Source: an uncultured Synechococcales cyanobacterium
Lineage (GTDB): Bacteria; Cyanobacteriota; Cyanobacteriia; CAIUCS01
DNA length: 42,224 nt
Reading direction: 5' to 3'
Assembly: GCA_903897715.1 (NCBI GenBank)
Contig: CAIUCS010000118.1
Location: forward strand, 1-42,224
Made by a program: the position numbers and the translations under genes. Position 1 is the stretch's first letter; each line of letters opens with the position of its first letter. Below the pieces are notes generated by a model that had not been told where the DNA came from, made no database searches, and was given only the letters and a program-made list of their open reading frames with translations. This document shows positions 26,818 through 36,624 of the stretch, piece by piece.

Positions 26818-29355
26818 TCAGGTGAGAATTGCCCCTCCTAACAACCGTTGATAACGATACTCTAATTCTTCTTTCAGTAAGGGGGATGCTTTTAAGGTGG
26901 GGTCTATTTTAATACAGTTTGCTGCCATTTCCCGTGCAGCATCTAATACGGCTTCATCCGTGGCTAAACTGGCTAAGGCAAAGTCCGGCAACCCTGACTG
27001 ACGGGTACCCAGTATCTCCCCAGGTCCTCGTAAGCGCATATCCATTTCTGAAATAAAAAAGCCATCCTGGGATTGGGCAAGTACTTGTAGACGTTGTCGA
27101 GCAGTTTCAGATTTTGAATGGTTCATTAATAAACAATAAGACTGATGGGCACCCCGACCGACTCGACCCCGCAATTGATGGAGTTGAGATAACCCAAACC
27201 GTTCCGCATGTTCAATCATCATCACTGTTGCATTGGGAACATCCACTCCCACTTCAATGACTGTGGTGGACACTAAAATATGGGTATGACCGTCGCGGAA
27301 GTGGGCAATGGCTTCATCCTTCTCTACCCCAGTCATCCGCCCGTGGAGTAACCTAACTTGAAAATGTGGGAAAACTAGTTCCTGCAACCGTTGATGCTCC
27401 ACCACCACTGACTTTAAGTCCACCTTTTCCGACTCATCGATTAAAGGAAGTACCACATATCCTTGACGACCTTGGGCTAACTCCCGACGAAGTAAATCAT
27501 AGGCATCTGTCCGTTGTCTATTCCCCAATAGGGTGGTTTGAATGGGGTGTCTGCCCGGTGGTAATTCATCAATTTGGCTTACGTCTAAATCTCCATGGAG
27601 AGTTAGGGCTAAGGTTCGTGGAATGGGGGTCGCCGTCATGGACAAAACATGGGGGTGAACTCCCTTTTGGTGTAATTTTGCCCGTTGCTCCACACCAAAA
27701 CGATGTTGTTCATCAATCACCACTAAACCCAATTGCTGAAAGGTAACTGCATCCTGGATAAGTGCATGGGTGCCAACCAAGAGGGGTAATTGTCCAGTTT
27801 CTAACTGGTTATAGATTAATTTTCGTTTACTGCTTTTGGTGGAACCTGTCAGTAATTCTACGGGGATGTGTAACTGGTTAAACCAGAGGACTAACTTACG
27901 GTAATGTTGTTCAGCTAATACTTCTGTCGGTGTCATTAAAGCCGTCTGATAGCCACATTGAATGGCAGCCAGTAAGGCAATCACCGCCACCACTGTCTTT
28001 CCTGAACCCACATCTCCTTGAATCAGGCGATTCATGGGGACTGGTTGTTGTAAGTCGTGGTAAATATCATCTAATACCCGTTGTTGAGCATTGGTGAGTT
28101 GAAAAGGTAGGATCCCATAGAACTGATCAATTAGTTTACCCCTTGGCACGAGTACCACACCCACTTGTTTTTGCCGTTGCTGTTCCCGTCGGTTGAGTAA
28201 ACCCAATTGTAAATAGAAAAATTCATCAAACACTAAACGGCGACGGGCGGCATCCAGGCTGGGTTGATCGGGGGGGTAATGAATATGGGTAACTGCCATC
28301 TGTAAATCAATGAGATCTTGGGTTTGGCGGCAGTCTGGGGGAAGTGGATCGATTAGAAATTGAACTGCTGGCAAGGCTGCAACCACAGCCCGCCGAACCG
28401 TATCGCCATCTACCCCATTGGTAAGGGGGTAAACAGGAAGAACCCGCCCTACTTTTAGGGATTGAATGGTACTGTGGGAATGATCCAACACCTCAATTTC
28501 CAAATTATCTAAGGTTAAACCATATTTCCCTGCCTTGACTAATCCTGACGCGGCGATGAAGGAACCCATGGGATACTGTCGTTTTATCATCTCCTGCCAA
28601 CCCCGGTTCCCATAGCGGTTACCAGGATAAAACCGACTGAGTTTAATTGATCCGCTCCGGTCTTCCAAGATGAGTTCCAGAATAGTGAGTTTCTGGTTTC
28701 GGGGGCTATTGAAGCAATTACACCGCTTAACAGTACCCACTAGGGTTACAGTTTCTCCCGGAATTAAATCAGCGATCGCCTTTTGACGAGCATAGTCTAG
28801 GTGATCACGGGGATAGTAAAACAAAACATCTTTGACGGTGTGTAACCCTAATTTCTTCAGTTGCTCCCCTTGTTTAGGACCGATGCCATTGAGTCGGGTA
28901 AGGGGCTGATCCAACTGAGGGGGTAAGTTATCAGCTCCCTTCCGAACTGGAGTAACCCCATTGGTGCGGGGACGGGAAGGAAGGGAAGAGCTGGAAGCTT
29001 TTAGTAAATTTTGATTAGCATTAATGCTGGCTTGGGGTTGTTTTTCAACTTCTTCCCATTGTTTTTGGCTTTGACGAATTAAACGCCGAGTCTCTGCGAT
29101 TAAATGCTGCCGTTGAGCAAAGTTAAGGTTGGTGTAATCTTGGAATTGATGTGCCAGCCTATGCCAACGGGTTTTTGTCTCCATGGGTAAGGACGCTGGA
29201 GGTAAAAGAAGATTGTTATGGAGAAATTGACTGAATCGGTGGGCGTTGCCAATTAAATCATTAAAGCCTTGATCTGCTTCGATGGTCAAGGCTTTTTGCA
29301 ACGGAACCCACCAAAATTGTGGATGGGATGGGGATAGCTGATCCATTGACGACAT
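26818..29355 (-). CDS. recG: ATP-dependent DNA helicase RecG
   Basis: RecG remodels stalled replication forks and branch-migrates Holliday junctions. The 845-residue protein has an N-terminal extension (1-150) absent from the roughly 690-residue enterobacterial enzyme but usual in cyanobacteria. Next comes the wedge/OB region with LTRLNGIGPKQGEQL (152-166), then the helicase core. Walker A is GDVGSGKT (447-454), motif II is DEQH (548-551), motif III is MTATPIPRTL, and motif VI is HQLRGRVGRG. The C-terminal TRAG-like segment is present (LRGPGEILGTRQSGLPDF). It lies 79 bp downstream of ndhE on the same strand and may be read through from the ndh operon. Confidence 0.97.
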   Translation of the reverse strand: MSSMDQLSPSHPQFWWVPLQKALTIEADQGFNDLIGNAHRFSQFLHNNLLLPPASLPMETKTRWHRLAHQFQDYTNLNFAQRQHLIAETRRLIRQSQKQWEEVEKQPQASINANQNLLKASSSSLPSRPRTNGVTPVRKGADNLPPQLDQPLTRLNGIGPKQGEQLKKLGLHTVKDVLFYYPRDHLDYARQKAIADLIPGETVTLVGTVKRCNCFNSPRNQKLTILELILEDRSGSIKLSRFYPGNRYGNRGWQEMIKRQYPMGSFIAASGLVKAGKYGLTLDNLEIEVLDHSHSTIQSLKVGRVLPVYPLTNGVDGDTVRRAVVAALPAVQFLIDPLPPDCRQTQDLIDLQMAVTHIHYPPDQPSLDAARRRLVFDEFFYLQLGLLNRREQQRQKQVGVVLVPRGKLIDQFYGILPFQLTNAQQRVLDDIYHDLQQPVPMNRLIQGDVGSGKTVVAVIALLAAIQCGYQTALMTPTEVLAEQHYRKLVLWFNQLHIPVELLTGSTKSSKRKLIYNQLETGQLPLLVGTHALIQDAVTFQQLGLVVIDEQHRFGVEQRAKLHQKGVHPHVLSMTATPIPRTLALTLHGDLDVSQIDELPPGRHPIQTTLLGNRQRTDAYDLLRRELAQGRQGYVVLPLIDESEKVDLKSVVVEHQRLQELVFPHFQVRLLHGRMTGVEKDEAIAHFRDGHTHILVSTTVIEVGVDVPNATVMMIEHAERFGLSQLHQLRGRVGRGAHQSYCLLMNHSKSETARQRLQVLAQSQDGFFISEMDMRLRGPGEILGTRQSGLPDFALASLATDEAVLDAAREMAANCIKIDPTLKASPLLKEELEYRYQRLLGGAILT

Positions 29356-29434
29356 ATATCCCTCACCTAAATCTATTCACCATCCTAAGGAACATTATGA
29401 TCTTGAAGAGGGTAGCACCAGTTGAGTAAAAAAA

Positions 29435-29740
29435 TTACCACTTAAGTAGATTAAATTGTTCCATATCCACTGTGTCACGGTTCCGATAAATTGAAAGAAT
29501 AATGGCCAGACCTACCGCAGCCTCCGCTGCTGCCACGGTGATAACAAATACTGTGAAAACCTGCCCCTTGATTTCACCCGGGTCAAGGAAATTAGAGAAT
29601 GCCATTAAATTAAGGTTTACAGCATTCAACATTAATTCAATGGACATTAATACCCGCACCGCATTACGACTGGTGATCAGTCCATACACACCAATGCAAA
29701 ATAGAGCAGCCGCTAAAAGTAGGAAGTACTGAAGTTCCAT
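29435..29740 (-). CDS. ndhE: NAD(P)H-quinone oxidoreductase subunit 4L
   Basis: NdhE is a small membrane subunit of the thylakoid NDH-1 complex, in the NuoK position of the proton-pumping arm. The 101-residue protein has three membrane helices and the conserved acidic residues in helices 2 and 3 ([14 protein letters not shown] and [15 protein letters not shown]). It ends an ndhA-I-G-E gene row. The start is the ATG at 29740, 142 bp after the ndhG stop; this spacer shows nothing distinctive. Confidence 0.97.
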   Translation of the reverse strand: MELQYFLLLAAALFCIGVYGLITSRNAVRVLMSIELMLNAVNLNLMAFSNFLDPGEIKGQVFTVFVITVAAAEAAVGLAIILSIYRNRDTVDMEQFNLLKW

Positions 29741-29882
29741 AACGTTAATACTGGTAAACAGTTAAATAGATTGAATTTTTACCCATGGTGACAACGGAAA
29801 ACATTACAAAAACTAATCTGGTTTTTTCCAGGGTTAGTATTTCTATGAAAAGGAACCCATTGGGATAGAAAATAGAGGTAGA

Positions 29883-30482
29883 TCAGGGATCGCTACCCAC
29901 TGCCACTCCTTCCCGAGGACGTTCGGGCAACATGAGTCCGGCATCCACTCCAGAAGCAGGCTCATTGACGATCAATTCACGACGAGCCAGGATAATGGCT
30001 CCAATTAAGGCAATTAATAATAAAACAGATGCTAATTCAAAGGGTAAAAGAAAATCACTGAATAAATGTTCACCAATTAATAAAGTTGCTTGCTCCCCAG
30101 AAGCAGGAATTGATGCAATCAACCAGGGGGTGGTAAGTACCATCGTGGACAGTAAAGCAAACAATCCAATACATACCAAACCGGTCACTCCTTTTCGGAT
30201 CCATGCTGATGAAATAGGAGCAAAATCTTCCCGTTTATTGACCAACATAATGGCAAATAATATCAATACATTCACTGCTCCAACATAAATTAAAATTTGT
30301 GCTGTGGCAACAAACCCTGCATTTAATAATATGTAAAGCCCAGATATGGATATAAACACTCCACCCAATAAAAATGCTGAGTAGACAATATTATTTGCCA
30401 GAACAACTCCTAACGCTGCCCCAAGCACCATCAGTGAAAGTAGTCCTAATGAAACAACTTGAACCCCTTGTGCTAAATTCAC
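29883..30482 (-). CDS. ndhG: NAD(P)H-quinone oxidoreductase subunit 6
   Basis: NdhG is the NuoJ-like membrane subunit of NDH-1. The 199-residue protein has five predicted helices; the typical segment LNAGFVATAQILIYVGAVNVLILFAIMLV (about 53-82) contains the pi-bulge helix region of this family. The C-terminal tail is hydrophilic (REGVAVGSDP). It starts at the ATG at 30482 and follows ndhI after 113 bp, a spacer that carries a heptanucleotide tandem repeat. Confidence 0.97.
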   Translation of the reverse strand: MNLAQGVQVVSLGLLSLMVLGAALGVVLANNIVYSAFLLGGVFISISGLYILLNAGFVATAQILIYVGAVNVLILFAIMLVNKREDFAPISSAWIRKGVTGLVCIGLFALLSTMVLTTPWLIASIPASGEQATLLIGEHLFSDFLLPFELASVLLLIALIGAIILARRELIVNEPASGVDAGLMLPERPREGVAVGSDP

Positions 30483-30503
30483 CCTTTGTCAATCTCCTCT
30501 TGA

Positions 30504-30531
30504 ATTGATAATTGATAATTGATAATTGATG
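30504..30531. repeat. Heptanucleotide tandem repeat (ATTGATA)n
   Basis: Three perfect ATTGATA units and a fourth, ATTGATG, lie in the ndhI-ndhG spacer. Short tandemly repeated heptamers of this sort are well known in filamentous cyanobacterial genomes. Length variation here would alter the ndhG leader. Confidence 0.85.
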
Positions 30532-30595
30532 ATGGTTTAGTAGGTAGGATTTAGGGTGCCCTAGATTTTGAGAACCATCAACCATGGGAATGGAC

Positions 30596-31150
30596 TTATT
30601 GCCTTGGCAATCCAGATGGGGCACTGGGAAGATCATGGGGTTCGATAATACCTTGAGGTAAATAACCCAGTTCCCGTAACGGAGTGACCATAGGATCATT
30701 CGTAACCTTATAGGGAAGACGACCTAGAGCAACAGTATCATAATTCAATTCATGGCGATCATAGGTAGCCAGTTCATATTCTTCGGTCATGGATAAACAA
30801 TTGGTAGGACAGTATTCTACGCAATTCCCACAAAAAATACAAACTCCGAAGTCAATACTGTAATGTTTTAACTTCTTCTTCTTGCTTGTTTTGTCAAAGT
30901 CCCAATCCACTACTGGAAGATTGATGGGACAAACCCTAACACAGACTTCACAGGCAATACATTTATCAAATTCAAAATGAATCCTTCCCCGAAACCGTTC
31001 AGATGGAATCAATTTTTCATAGGGATAGAGAACGGTAACTGGACGCCTGCGCATGTGGTCGAAGGTGACAGAAAGACCCTGACCAATGTATTTGGCAGCC
31101 TGAACCGTTTCCTTCGTATAGTCACCAACCTGTTTGAGAAACTTCAGCAT
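30596..31150 (-). CDS. ndhI: NAD(P)H-quinone oxidoreductase subunit I, iron-sulfur protein
   Basis: NdhI carries two [4Fe-4S] clusters that pass electrons from ferredoxin towards plastoquinone in NDH-1. The 184-residue protein has the two motifs [12 protein letters not shown] (Cys64, 67, 70 and 74) and [12 protein letters not shown] (Cys104, 107, 110 and 114), all complete. It is a peripheral protein with an amphipathic N-terminal helix. It follows ndhA after 40 bp and belongs to the same operon. The start is the ATG at 31150. Confidence 0.97.
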   Translation of the reverse strand: MLKFLKQVGDYTKETVQAAKYIGQGLSVTFDHMRRRPVTVLYPYEKLIPSERFRGRIHFEFDKCIACEVCVRVCPINLPVVDWDFDKTSKKKKLKHYSIDFGVCIFCGNCVEYCPTNCLSMTEEYELATYDRHELNYDTVALGRLPYKVTNDPMVTPLRELGYLPQGIIEPHDLPSAPSGLPRQ

Positions 31151-31190
31151 AAATTGGAATCCTGAATTAAAAAAAATAAAGGAATGAGGG

Positions 31191-32309
31191 TTACCCTCCG
31201 AATGCGACTGGAAAAGCCAGCTTTAATCCTGCAGTTAACAATAAGTTCACCAAGGCAATGGGAAGTAAAAATTTCCAGCCTAGATCTAATAATTGGTCAA
31301 TTCGTACCCGTGGGACGGTCCAACGTATTAAAATTGCTAGAAAGACTAAAAAATAAGCCTTCAATAGGGTCATGGTAATTCCTAATGAAGCAGTAATTAA
31401 TTGAACCCAAGGCACATTTGAATCAATGCCCAGCAATTGAAGGATTGGATCGATGGGAATGGGAAAATCCCAGCCGCCTAGGTAAAGAACTGCAACCAAA
31501 AGGGCTGAAAGGACTAAGTTGACATAAGAACCCAGGTAAAATAGGGCAAATTTCATGCCGGCATACTCGGTTTGATAGCCAGCAACTAATTCTTCTTCTG
31601 CTTCTGGTAAATCAAAGGGAAGCCGTTCACATTCAGCAAGGGCGGCAATCCAGAAAATTAAAAAACCCACAGGTTGACGCCAGATATTCCAACCGAATAT
31701 TCCATACCCTGATTGCTGCTCTATGATGTCGATAGTGCTGAGGGAGTTAGACATCATGACCACGGCTAAAACTGCCAGAGCCAAGGGTACTTCGTAACTG
31801 AGGGATTGGGCTGCAGCCCGTAGTCCTCCCAATAAGGAATACTTATTGTTTGATGAATAGCCAGACATCAAAAGCCCGATGGGAGCCACACTTGAAAGGG
31901 CAATCCACAGAAAAACGCCGGTGCCAATATTCGTCAAAACCAAATTTTGTCCAAAGGGCACAATCAAGTAGGATAAAAATACAGGTATTACCACAATCAT
32001 GGGACCTAAGGTGAATAAAACCGGATCCGAGTTCGCTGGAATAATATCTTCTTTCACCAATAATTTGAGCCCATCAGCAACGGGCTGCAGTACCCCCAGC
32101 GGACCAGCATATTCGGGACCAATGCGTTGTTGTGCAGCCGCTGAAATTTTTCGTTCTAACCATACCACTACTAACACTCCAACCGTAGCACCAAGTAACA
32201 AAAGCAGCATGGGTAAAGGTAACCATAGAAGCTTCACCGTACCATAAGGTAAACCAAGCCCTTGGAAAAAATCAATGAAACTGCCTTGTAAATTAATCCC
32301 AGAATTCAT
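31191..32309 (-). CDS. ndhA: NAD(P)H-quinone oxidoreductase subunit 1
   Basis: NdhA is the NuoH-like membrane subunit forming the quinone chamber between the peripheral and membrane arms of NDH-1. The 372-residue protein has eight hydrophobic helices, the conserved loop [34 protein letters not shown] region early on, and the [24 protein letters not shown] block. The ATG at 32309 ([11 protein letters not shown]) was chosen because it matches the known cyanobacterial NdhA N-terminus; an upstream ATG at 32348 would add 13 unsupported residues. It is the first gene of the ndhA-I-G-E operon, whose promoter should lie in 32310-32849. Confidence 0.96.
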   Translation of the reverse strand: MNSGINLQGSFIDFFQGLGLPYGTVKLLWLPLPMLLLLLGATVGVLVVVWLERKISAAAQQRIGPEYAGPLGVLQPVADGLKLLVKEDIIPANSDPVLFTLGPMIVVIPVFLSYLIVPFGQNLVLTNIGTGVFLWIALSSVAPIGLLMSGYSSNNKYSLLGGLRAAAQSLSYEVPLALAVLAVVMMSNSLSTIDIIEQQSGYGIFGWNIWRQPVGFLIFWIAALAECERLPFDLPEAEEELVAGYQTEYAGMKFALFYLGSYVNLVLSALLVAVLYLGGWDFPIPIDPILQLLGIDSNVPWVQLITASLGITMTLLKAYFLVFLAILIRWTVPRVRIDQLLDLGWKFLLPIALVNLLLTAGLKLAFPVAFGG

Positions 32310-32849
32310 CTTGTCAGTGCCACTTAATAAATGACGAGATTTTGACATATCTCCTCGTCCAGAAGGGGCGAGGGTCTCTTCACATTTGAAAGCGATGGGC
32401 TAACTAGGCAGCCATCCGCTCCGTGTCTATTTATAATCTCCCAGTGTGTCATGGAGAATATGTTGAATGGGTTCAAATAGTTGACTGTTATAACTAGGTT
32501 GGGTTGAACCACCCCGAACCCAATGGTCTTGATGCACTCTTACTACATCTGTTCCAACGAACTTTAAACCTTTAGTTTTGGATATCTTAGCATAAACCAG
32601 TCCTAGACGAAGGAAGTTTTAGACCCTAATTTTTCGACGATCATCGCCAAAATCATGGATTCCTGGAAATGCGATGGTTATCAGACCAAAATTCGACTTC
32701 AACTAACGGTGACCTCAAGCACCTCTACTGGTTCAATTGGGATTCCAGTAATTGTTAATACTTGTGAGCCATTCACTTTTCTGCACCATGCTGGAATTTT
32801 AAAAGTCAATAGAAATCTGATATAGTGATGAGCTGCTCAATGTTCCTTA
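32310..32849. promoter_or_regulatory. 540-bp divergent spacer between ndhA and an acetyltransferase
   Basis: No gene was accepted here. It should contain the promoters of the ndhA operon and of the acetyltransferase. A 56-codon open frame (32655-32825, plus) is present but lacks a ribosome binding site. No tRNA or riboswitch fold was recognised. Confidence 0.35.
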
Positions 32850-33401
32850 GTGGCAAAACCCTTAATCGTGTCTATGGATAGTTCCCTCACACCAGTAGTG
32901 AATACACCAACACTGAACATTCGAGAATTTCAACCATCCGATTGGTCATGGGTGTGGAGTATTTTAGAGTCGGTATTCCGAGCTGGAGATACTTATTGTT
33001 ATGCCACCCACATTTCTGAAGCGGAAGCCTACCAGGCTTGGATCGAAATACCATTAGATACATTTGTAGCTGAAAATAAAACAGGTGAAATTGTAGGGAG
33101 TTACTTTATTAAAGCTAACCATCCCGGTCAAGGTTCCCATGTTTGCAATTGCGGTTATGTCGTCAGACCTTCCTCTAGGGGAATGGGCATTGGATACCTG
33201 ATGGGGATTCATTCCCAGGAAAAAGCTAGAAACATGGGGTTTCGGGCAATGCAGTTTAATATGGTGGTATCTACCAATGAAGCTGCAGTAGTGCTGTGGA
33301 AAAAACTAGGCTTCCACATTGTGGGTATTTTACCCGGTGCATTTTATCACCCTATATTGGGGGAGGTAGATAGTTATGTGATGTATAAGAGGTTAAGGTA
33401 G
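32850..33401 (+). CDS. GNAT-family N-acetyltransferase
   Basis: The protein is up to 183 residues with a GNAT fold starting near residue 22 (LNIREFQPSDW). The acetyl-CoA pyrophosphate loop is VRPSSRGMGIGYLM (Arg110, Gly111, Gly113 and Gly115), followed by FNMVVSTNEAAVVLWKKLGFHIVG, typical of the C-terminal half of the domain. The acceptor is unknown; the family modifies amines on small molecules or proteins. The start is ambiguous: GTG at 32850, GTG at 32868 or ATG at 32874, none with a strong ribosome binding site. It stands alone and converges on pstB. Confidence 0.88.
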   Translation: MAKPLIVSMDSSLTPVVNTPTLNIREFQPSDWSWVWSILESVFRAGDTYCYATHISEAEAYQAWIEIPLDTFVAENKTGEIVGSYFIKANHPGQGSHVCNCGYVVRPSSRGMGIGYLMGIHSQEKARNMGFRAMQFNMVVSTNEAAVVLWKKLGFHIVGILPGAFYHPILGEVDSYVMYKRLR

Positions 33402-33550
33402 CCTACCAACCCGTTCTGTTATTTCAGTTGTGATTCTAGGTAATGGTAAAAAGGTAAGGTAAGGATTTAAAGAGGGTGGTAGTGGCGATGCCCCTAACCC
33501 CCAACTAAATTCTATCTTCCTTGGTTAAGACTACCGAATTCCAAACTAAT

Positions 33551-33584
33551 AACTGGAAAGGAATCGTTCCACTCCCTTCCAGTT
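33551..33584. terminator. Stem-loop between convergent acetyltransferase and pstB genes
   Basis: AACTGGAA and TTCCAGTT form a perfect 8-bp outer stem that continues inward with GC and GU pairs to about 14 pairs and a 6-nt loop. It lies 50 bp beyond the pstB stop and 150 bp beyond the acetyltransferase stop. A strong U-run is missing on both sides, so it is a candidate terminator or 3'-end stabiliser only. Confidence 0.45.
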
Positions 33585-33633
33585 TACCGTAGCAAAGAAA
33601 TCAAAACCACCCATCGACAAGAGCTTCTGGAAT

Positions 33634-34446
33634 TCAACCGAAACGTCCTTCCACATAATCACGGGTACGAGAATCCGTAGCTGCCCCAAAAATTTGCGGG
33701 GTTAAGTTATACTCAACCAATTGACCAATCCGGCTTTCATCCGTATTAAAAAATGCCGTATAGTCTGACACTCGAGATGCCTGCTGCATATTATGAGTCA
33801 CAATGACAATTGTTACTTCATTGCGTAATGAATGGATCAAATCTTCAATTTTCATGGTGGAAATGGGGTCAAGGGCAGAACAGGGTTCATCCATGAGCAA
33901 CACCTTAGGACGAACTGCCATCGCCCGAGCAATACACAACCGCTGTTGCTGTCCCCCAGATAATCCCAAGGCTGATTTACGTAAATTATCCTTCACTTCA
34001 TCCCATAGGGCAGAACCACGGAGGGCAACTTCAACAGTTTCATCCAATACTGTTTTACTAATGCGACCAAACACCCGCAACCCATAGGCAACATTATCGT
34101 AAATACTCATGGGGAAGGGATTAGGTTTTTGAAATACCATCCCAATCTGACGACGGAGTTGGTTCAGGTTCACATTACTGGCATAGATGTTTTGTCCATA
34201 AAATTCCACTAAACCTTCGATTGTAATATCCCCTTCCAATTCTCCAATGCGGTTAAGTGCCTTAATAAAGGTTGACTTTCCGCAACCAGAGGGACCAATC
34301 AATGCAGTAACCTGATTTTGATACATATCCACTGTAACCCCTTCCAGGGCTTTTTTTGTGCCGTAGTAAAAGGCTAGGTTATGCACCCGTAATGCTGGGG
34401 AAAGGTTGGCGTTATCGGCAACGGTTTGAGTTGATTGACTATCCAT
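33634..34446 (-). CDS. pstB: Phosphate ABC transporter ATP-binding protein
   Basis: PstB powers high-affinity phosphate import with PstA, PstC and PstS. The 270-residue ATPase has Walker [10 protein letters not shown] (51-59), the PstB-type Q-loop [20 protein letters not shown], signature LSGGQQQR, Walker [14 protein letters not shown] and the switch His in [15 protein letters not shown]. The C-terminus ([10 protein letters not shown]) is the normal family ending. It is last in the pstSCAB operon, 121 bp after pstA. No phoU follows. Confidence 0.97.
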   Translation of the reverse strand: MDSQSTQTVADNANLSPALRVHNLAFYYGTKKALEGVTVDMYQNQVTALIGPSGCGKSTFIKALNRIGELEGDITIEGLVEFYGQNIYASNVNLNQLRRQIGMVFQKPNPFPMSIYDNVAYGLRVFGRISKTVLDETVEVALRGSALWDEVKDNLRKSALGLSGGQQQRLCIARAMAVRPKVLLMDEPCSALDPISTMKIEDLIHSLRNEVTIVIVTHNMQQASRVSDYTAFFNTDESRIGQLVEYNLTPQIFGAATDSRTRDYVEGRFG

Positions 34447-34567
34447 AATGGTGGTTGTCCTCTATTTAGTAAACAGACATTAAAAATCAACATCCTGAAA
34501 GTACTCTTATTTGACCCTAAAACTTTCTACGACGGACTTAAAATAAAATTGAAGAAAATAGATACAT

Positions 34568-35470
34568 TTACCGGGTCTTTGCCAACACTAAACGGGAAAA
34601 TATGTTGATGCAAAGTACAATAAAGACCAACACTAAGGCTCCCGTCCATGCCATGGCATTTTGTTCAATAAAGGGGGAGCCAGCATAATTATAAATCATT
34701 ACCGAAAGGGAAGGAGTGGGTTGAAAAAACCCATCGGGCCAATTAATTGTAAATAGGGCTGTAAAAATTAAAGGGGCTGTTTCACCAATTGCCCTGGAAA
34801 TTGCTAACAAAGTTCCAGTGGTTATTACGGGTAAGGCAGACGATACCACAATTTTAAATGTGGTCTGAAAGCGGTTTGCCCCCAATGCGGATGATGCCAG
34901 ACGTTGGGCAGTAGGTACTAATTTCAAGGCTTCTAGGGTGGAAAGGGTGATGATGGGAACCATTACAATCGCTAGAGCAAAGCTACCCGCCAAGCCAGAA
35001 AATGTCTTAGTGGTGAATACAATAACCGTGTAAGCAAAAAGACCCACCACAATGGAGGGAACGCCACTTAATACGGTAATAAGGAAGCGAATCCCGCTCC
35101 CAATAGCACTTCCCTGACCAAATTCTGAAAGATAAATAGCAGCAAGTATTCCGATGGGGATGCTCATGAGTGAGGCAAGGAAAACCATCATCAGGGTACC
35201 AATAATACAATTGCCCAGACCATCAGGAATACCTTCCATCCCAGCAGGGGCGGGTAATTGGGTAAGGGTATCTAGGGTTAACTGGGGTAGCCCGTTTTTA
35301 ATCACTTCAAACAGGATGGAAAATAAAGGTAAAATCGCCAGACCACTTAAGACAAACGCCAGACCAGTCATACCCCGACTGAAAAAGGTACGGTTAAAAC
35401 TCAGAGGCTGAAAAATCAAACTCGCATCTGTATCTGATACGGATGGATGGGGAATGGGTGAGGTACTCAT
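34568..35470 (-). CDS. pstA: Phosphate ABC transporter permease PstA
   Basis: This is one of the two membrane subunits of the phosphate importer. The 300-residue protein has six helices and the EAA-type cytoplasmic loop around EALKLVPTAQRLASSALGANRFQTTFKIVVSSALPVITTGTLLAISRAIGETAPLIF, which docks to PstB. The segment GIPDGLGNCIIGTLMMVF is also typical. It follows pstC after 60 bp with the same orientation. The start is the ATG at 35470. Confidence 0.97.
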   Translation of the reverse strand: MSTSPIPHPSVSDTDASLIFQPLSFNRTFFSRGMTGLAFVLSGLAILPLFSILFEVIKNGLPQLTLDTLTQLPAPAGMEGIPDGLGNCIIGTLMMVFLASLMSIPIGILAAIYLSEFGQGSAIGSGIRFLITVLSGVPSIVVGLFAYTVIVFTTKTFSGLAGSFALAIVMVPIITLSTLEALKLVPTAQRLASSALGANRFQTTFKIVVSSALPVITTGTLLAISRAIGETAPLIFTALFTINWPDGFFQPTPSLSVMIYNYAGSPFIEQNAMAWTGALVLVFIVLCINIFSRLVLAKTR

Positions 35471-35530
35471 AAAAAAGGGGATGGGCTAAATTCACAGCAA
35501 AGAATGGGGAGGAATAATTGAAAATACCGA

Positions 35531-36517
35531 TTACTCACGACCCTTTAGGCTAAGGGCTTGAATAATCCACACTGCCGCAATATTAACCACCAAGGTCAGA
35601 ATAAACAGAATAACCCCTAGTAACATGAGGGACTGGAGATGTAACCCTTCGTGGGATTCTGCAAATTCATTAGCCAAAACAGCAGGAATGGTACTGGCGG
35701 AGTCCAATAATGAGGGGGTAATGCGCTTCGTATTCCCGATCACCATCGCCACTGCCATGGTTTCCCCCAATGCCCGACCCAATCCTAAAATTGACGCTCC
35801 GACAATACCGGAGGCAGCAGCGGGTAACATCACTCGAAAAATAGTTTCCCAGCGGGTTGCTCCCAATGCCATGGAAGCACTGCGAAGGGTTACGGGGACG
35901 GAACGTAATACATCCCGGCTGATGGAAGAAATGGTAGGGAGGATCATGACGGTTAATATCAGTCCTGCTACCAATATTCCCGGTCCCGGAGGCTCTGAAC
36001 TGAATAGGGGAAACCAGCCCAAGGTTTGATGTAAAAACTGCTGGACAGGCAAAAAGACGGGGATAAAAACAAAAATTCCCCATAGACCAATAATAACGCT
36101 GGGGATGGCAGCAATAAGTTCCACAATGAACCCTAAGGGGGTTCGCACCCACTGGGGTAGGAAATTTTCACTGGTAATTAAGGCAACGGATATACCAATG
36201 GGAACAGCTAGCAGGAGAGCTATGCCAGAGGTAACCAAGGTGCCAAAAATATAGGGGAGCGCCCCAAATTTCTCAGCGGGTACACTCCAATCTGTACTCC
36301 AAATAAAGGGAATTCCAAAGGTTTGAATGGCAGGCCACGCCTTTTCGGTAATAATTGCAGCCATCCAAAAAATTAAACCAGCCGCAATGACGGCAAAACC
36401 AAGGGTAATGTAGACAAACCCTTCATCCATCAAAAAATTGCCTTTTCGGGAAATGTCCTGTTCAGGGTTAACCCCTGTAGATGGAATTGAACTGGAACTG
36501 GATAAGTCGGCATTCAT
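35531..36517 (-). CDS. pstC: Phosphate ABC transporter permease PstC
   Basis: This is the second membrane subunit of the phosphate importer. The 328-residue protein has a cytoplasmic N-terminal tail of about 25 residues and six helices. Its EAA-type loop (SVPVTLRSASMALGATRWETIFRVMLPAAASGIVGASILGLGRALGETMAV) pairs with that of PstA. It begins 107 bp after pstS, beyond a perfect hairpin (36565-36600) that may set its level relative to PstS. Confidence 0.97.
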   Translation of the reverse strand: MNADLSSSSSIPSTGVNPEQDISRKGNFLMDEGFVYITLGFAVIAAGLIFWMAAIITEKAWPAIQTFGIPFIWSTDWSVPAEKFGALPYIFGTLVTSGIALLLAVPIGISVALITSENFLPQWVRTPLGFIVELIAAIPSVIIGLWGIFVFIPVFLPVQQFLHQTLGWFPLFSSEPPGPGILVAGLILTVMILPTISSISRDVLRSVPVTLRSASMALGATRWETIFRVMLPAAASGIVGASILGLGRALGETMAVAMVIGNTKRITPSLLDSASTIPAVLANEFAESHEGLHLQSLMLLGVILFILTLVVNIAAVWIIQALSLKGRE

Positions 36518-36564
36518 AATACTTTTCTCAGTCAGAAAGAAGATTGGGGGTGATTGGATTCATA

Positions 36565-36600
36565 AAATAATTACCCTATGGTGCCATAGGGTAATTATTT
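36565..36600. terminator. Perfect 17-bp stem hairpin between pstS and pstC
   Basis: The arms 36565-36581 (AAATAATTACCCTATGG) and 36584-36600 are exact inverse complements separated by only two bases. On the minus-strand transcript it is followed by TTATTTTATG-like U-rich sequence, so it could act as a leaky terminator or as a barrier to 3' decay that leaves more pstS than pstCAB message. This fits the need for excess binding protein, but the role is inference. Confidence 0.75.
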
Positions 36601-36624
36601 AATCAACTGACGAGTTGAGTAAGA

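Noticed and set aside
32460-32500. Sequence GGGTTCAAAT resembling a tRNA T-loop
   Set aside because: No acceptor, D or anticodon stems can be paired around it.
32655-32825. A 56-codon plus-strand frame starting MDSWKCDGYQTK in the ndhA/acetyltransferase spacer
   Set aside because: It has no ribosome binding site and no recognisable motif, and a frame of this length is expected by chance.
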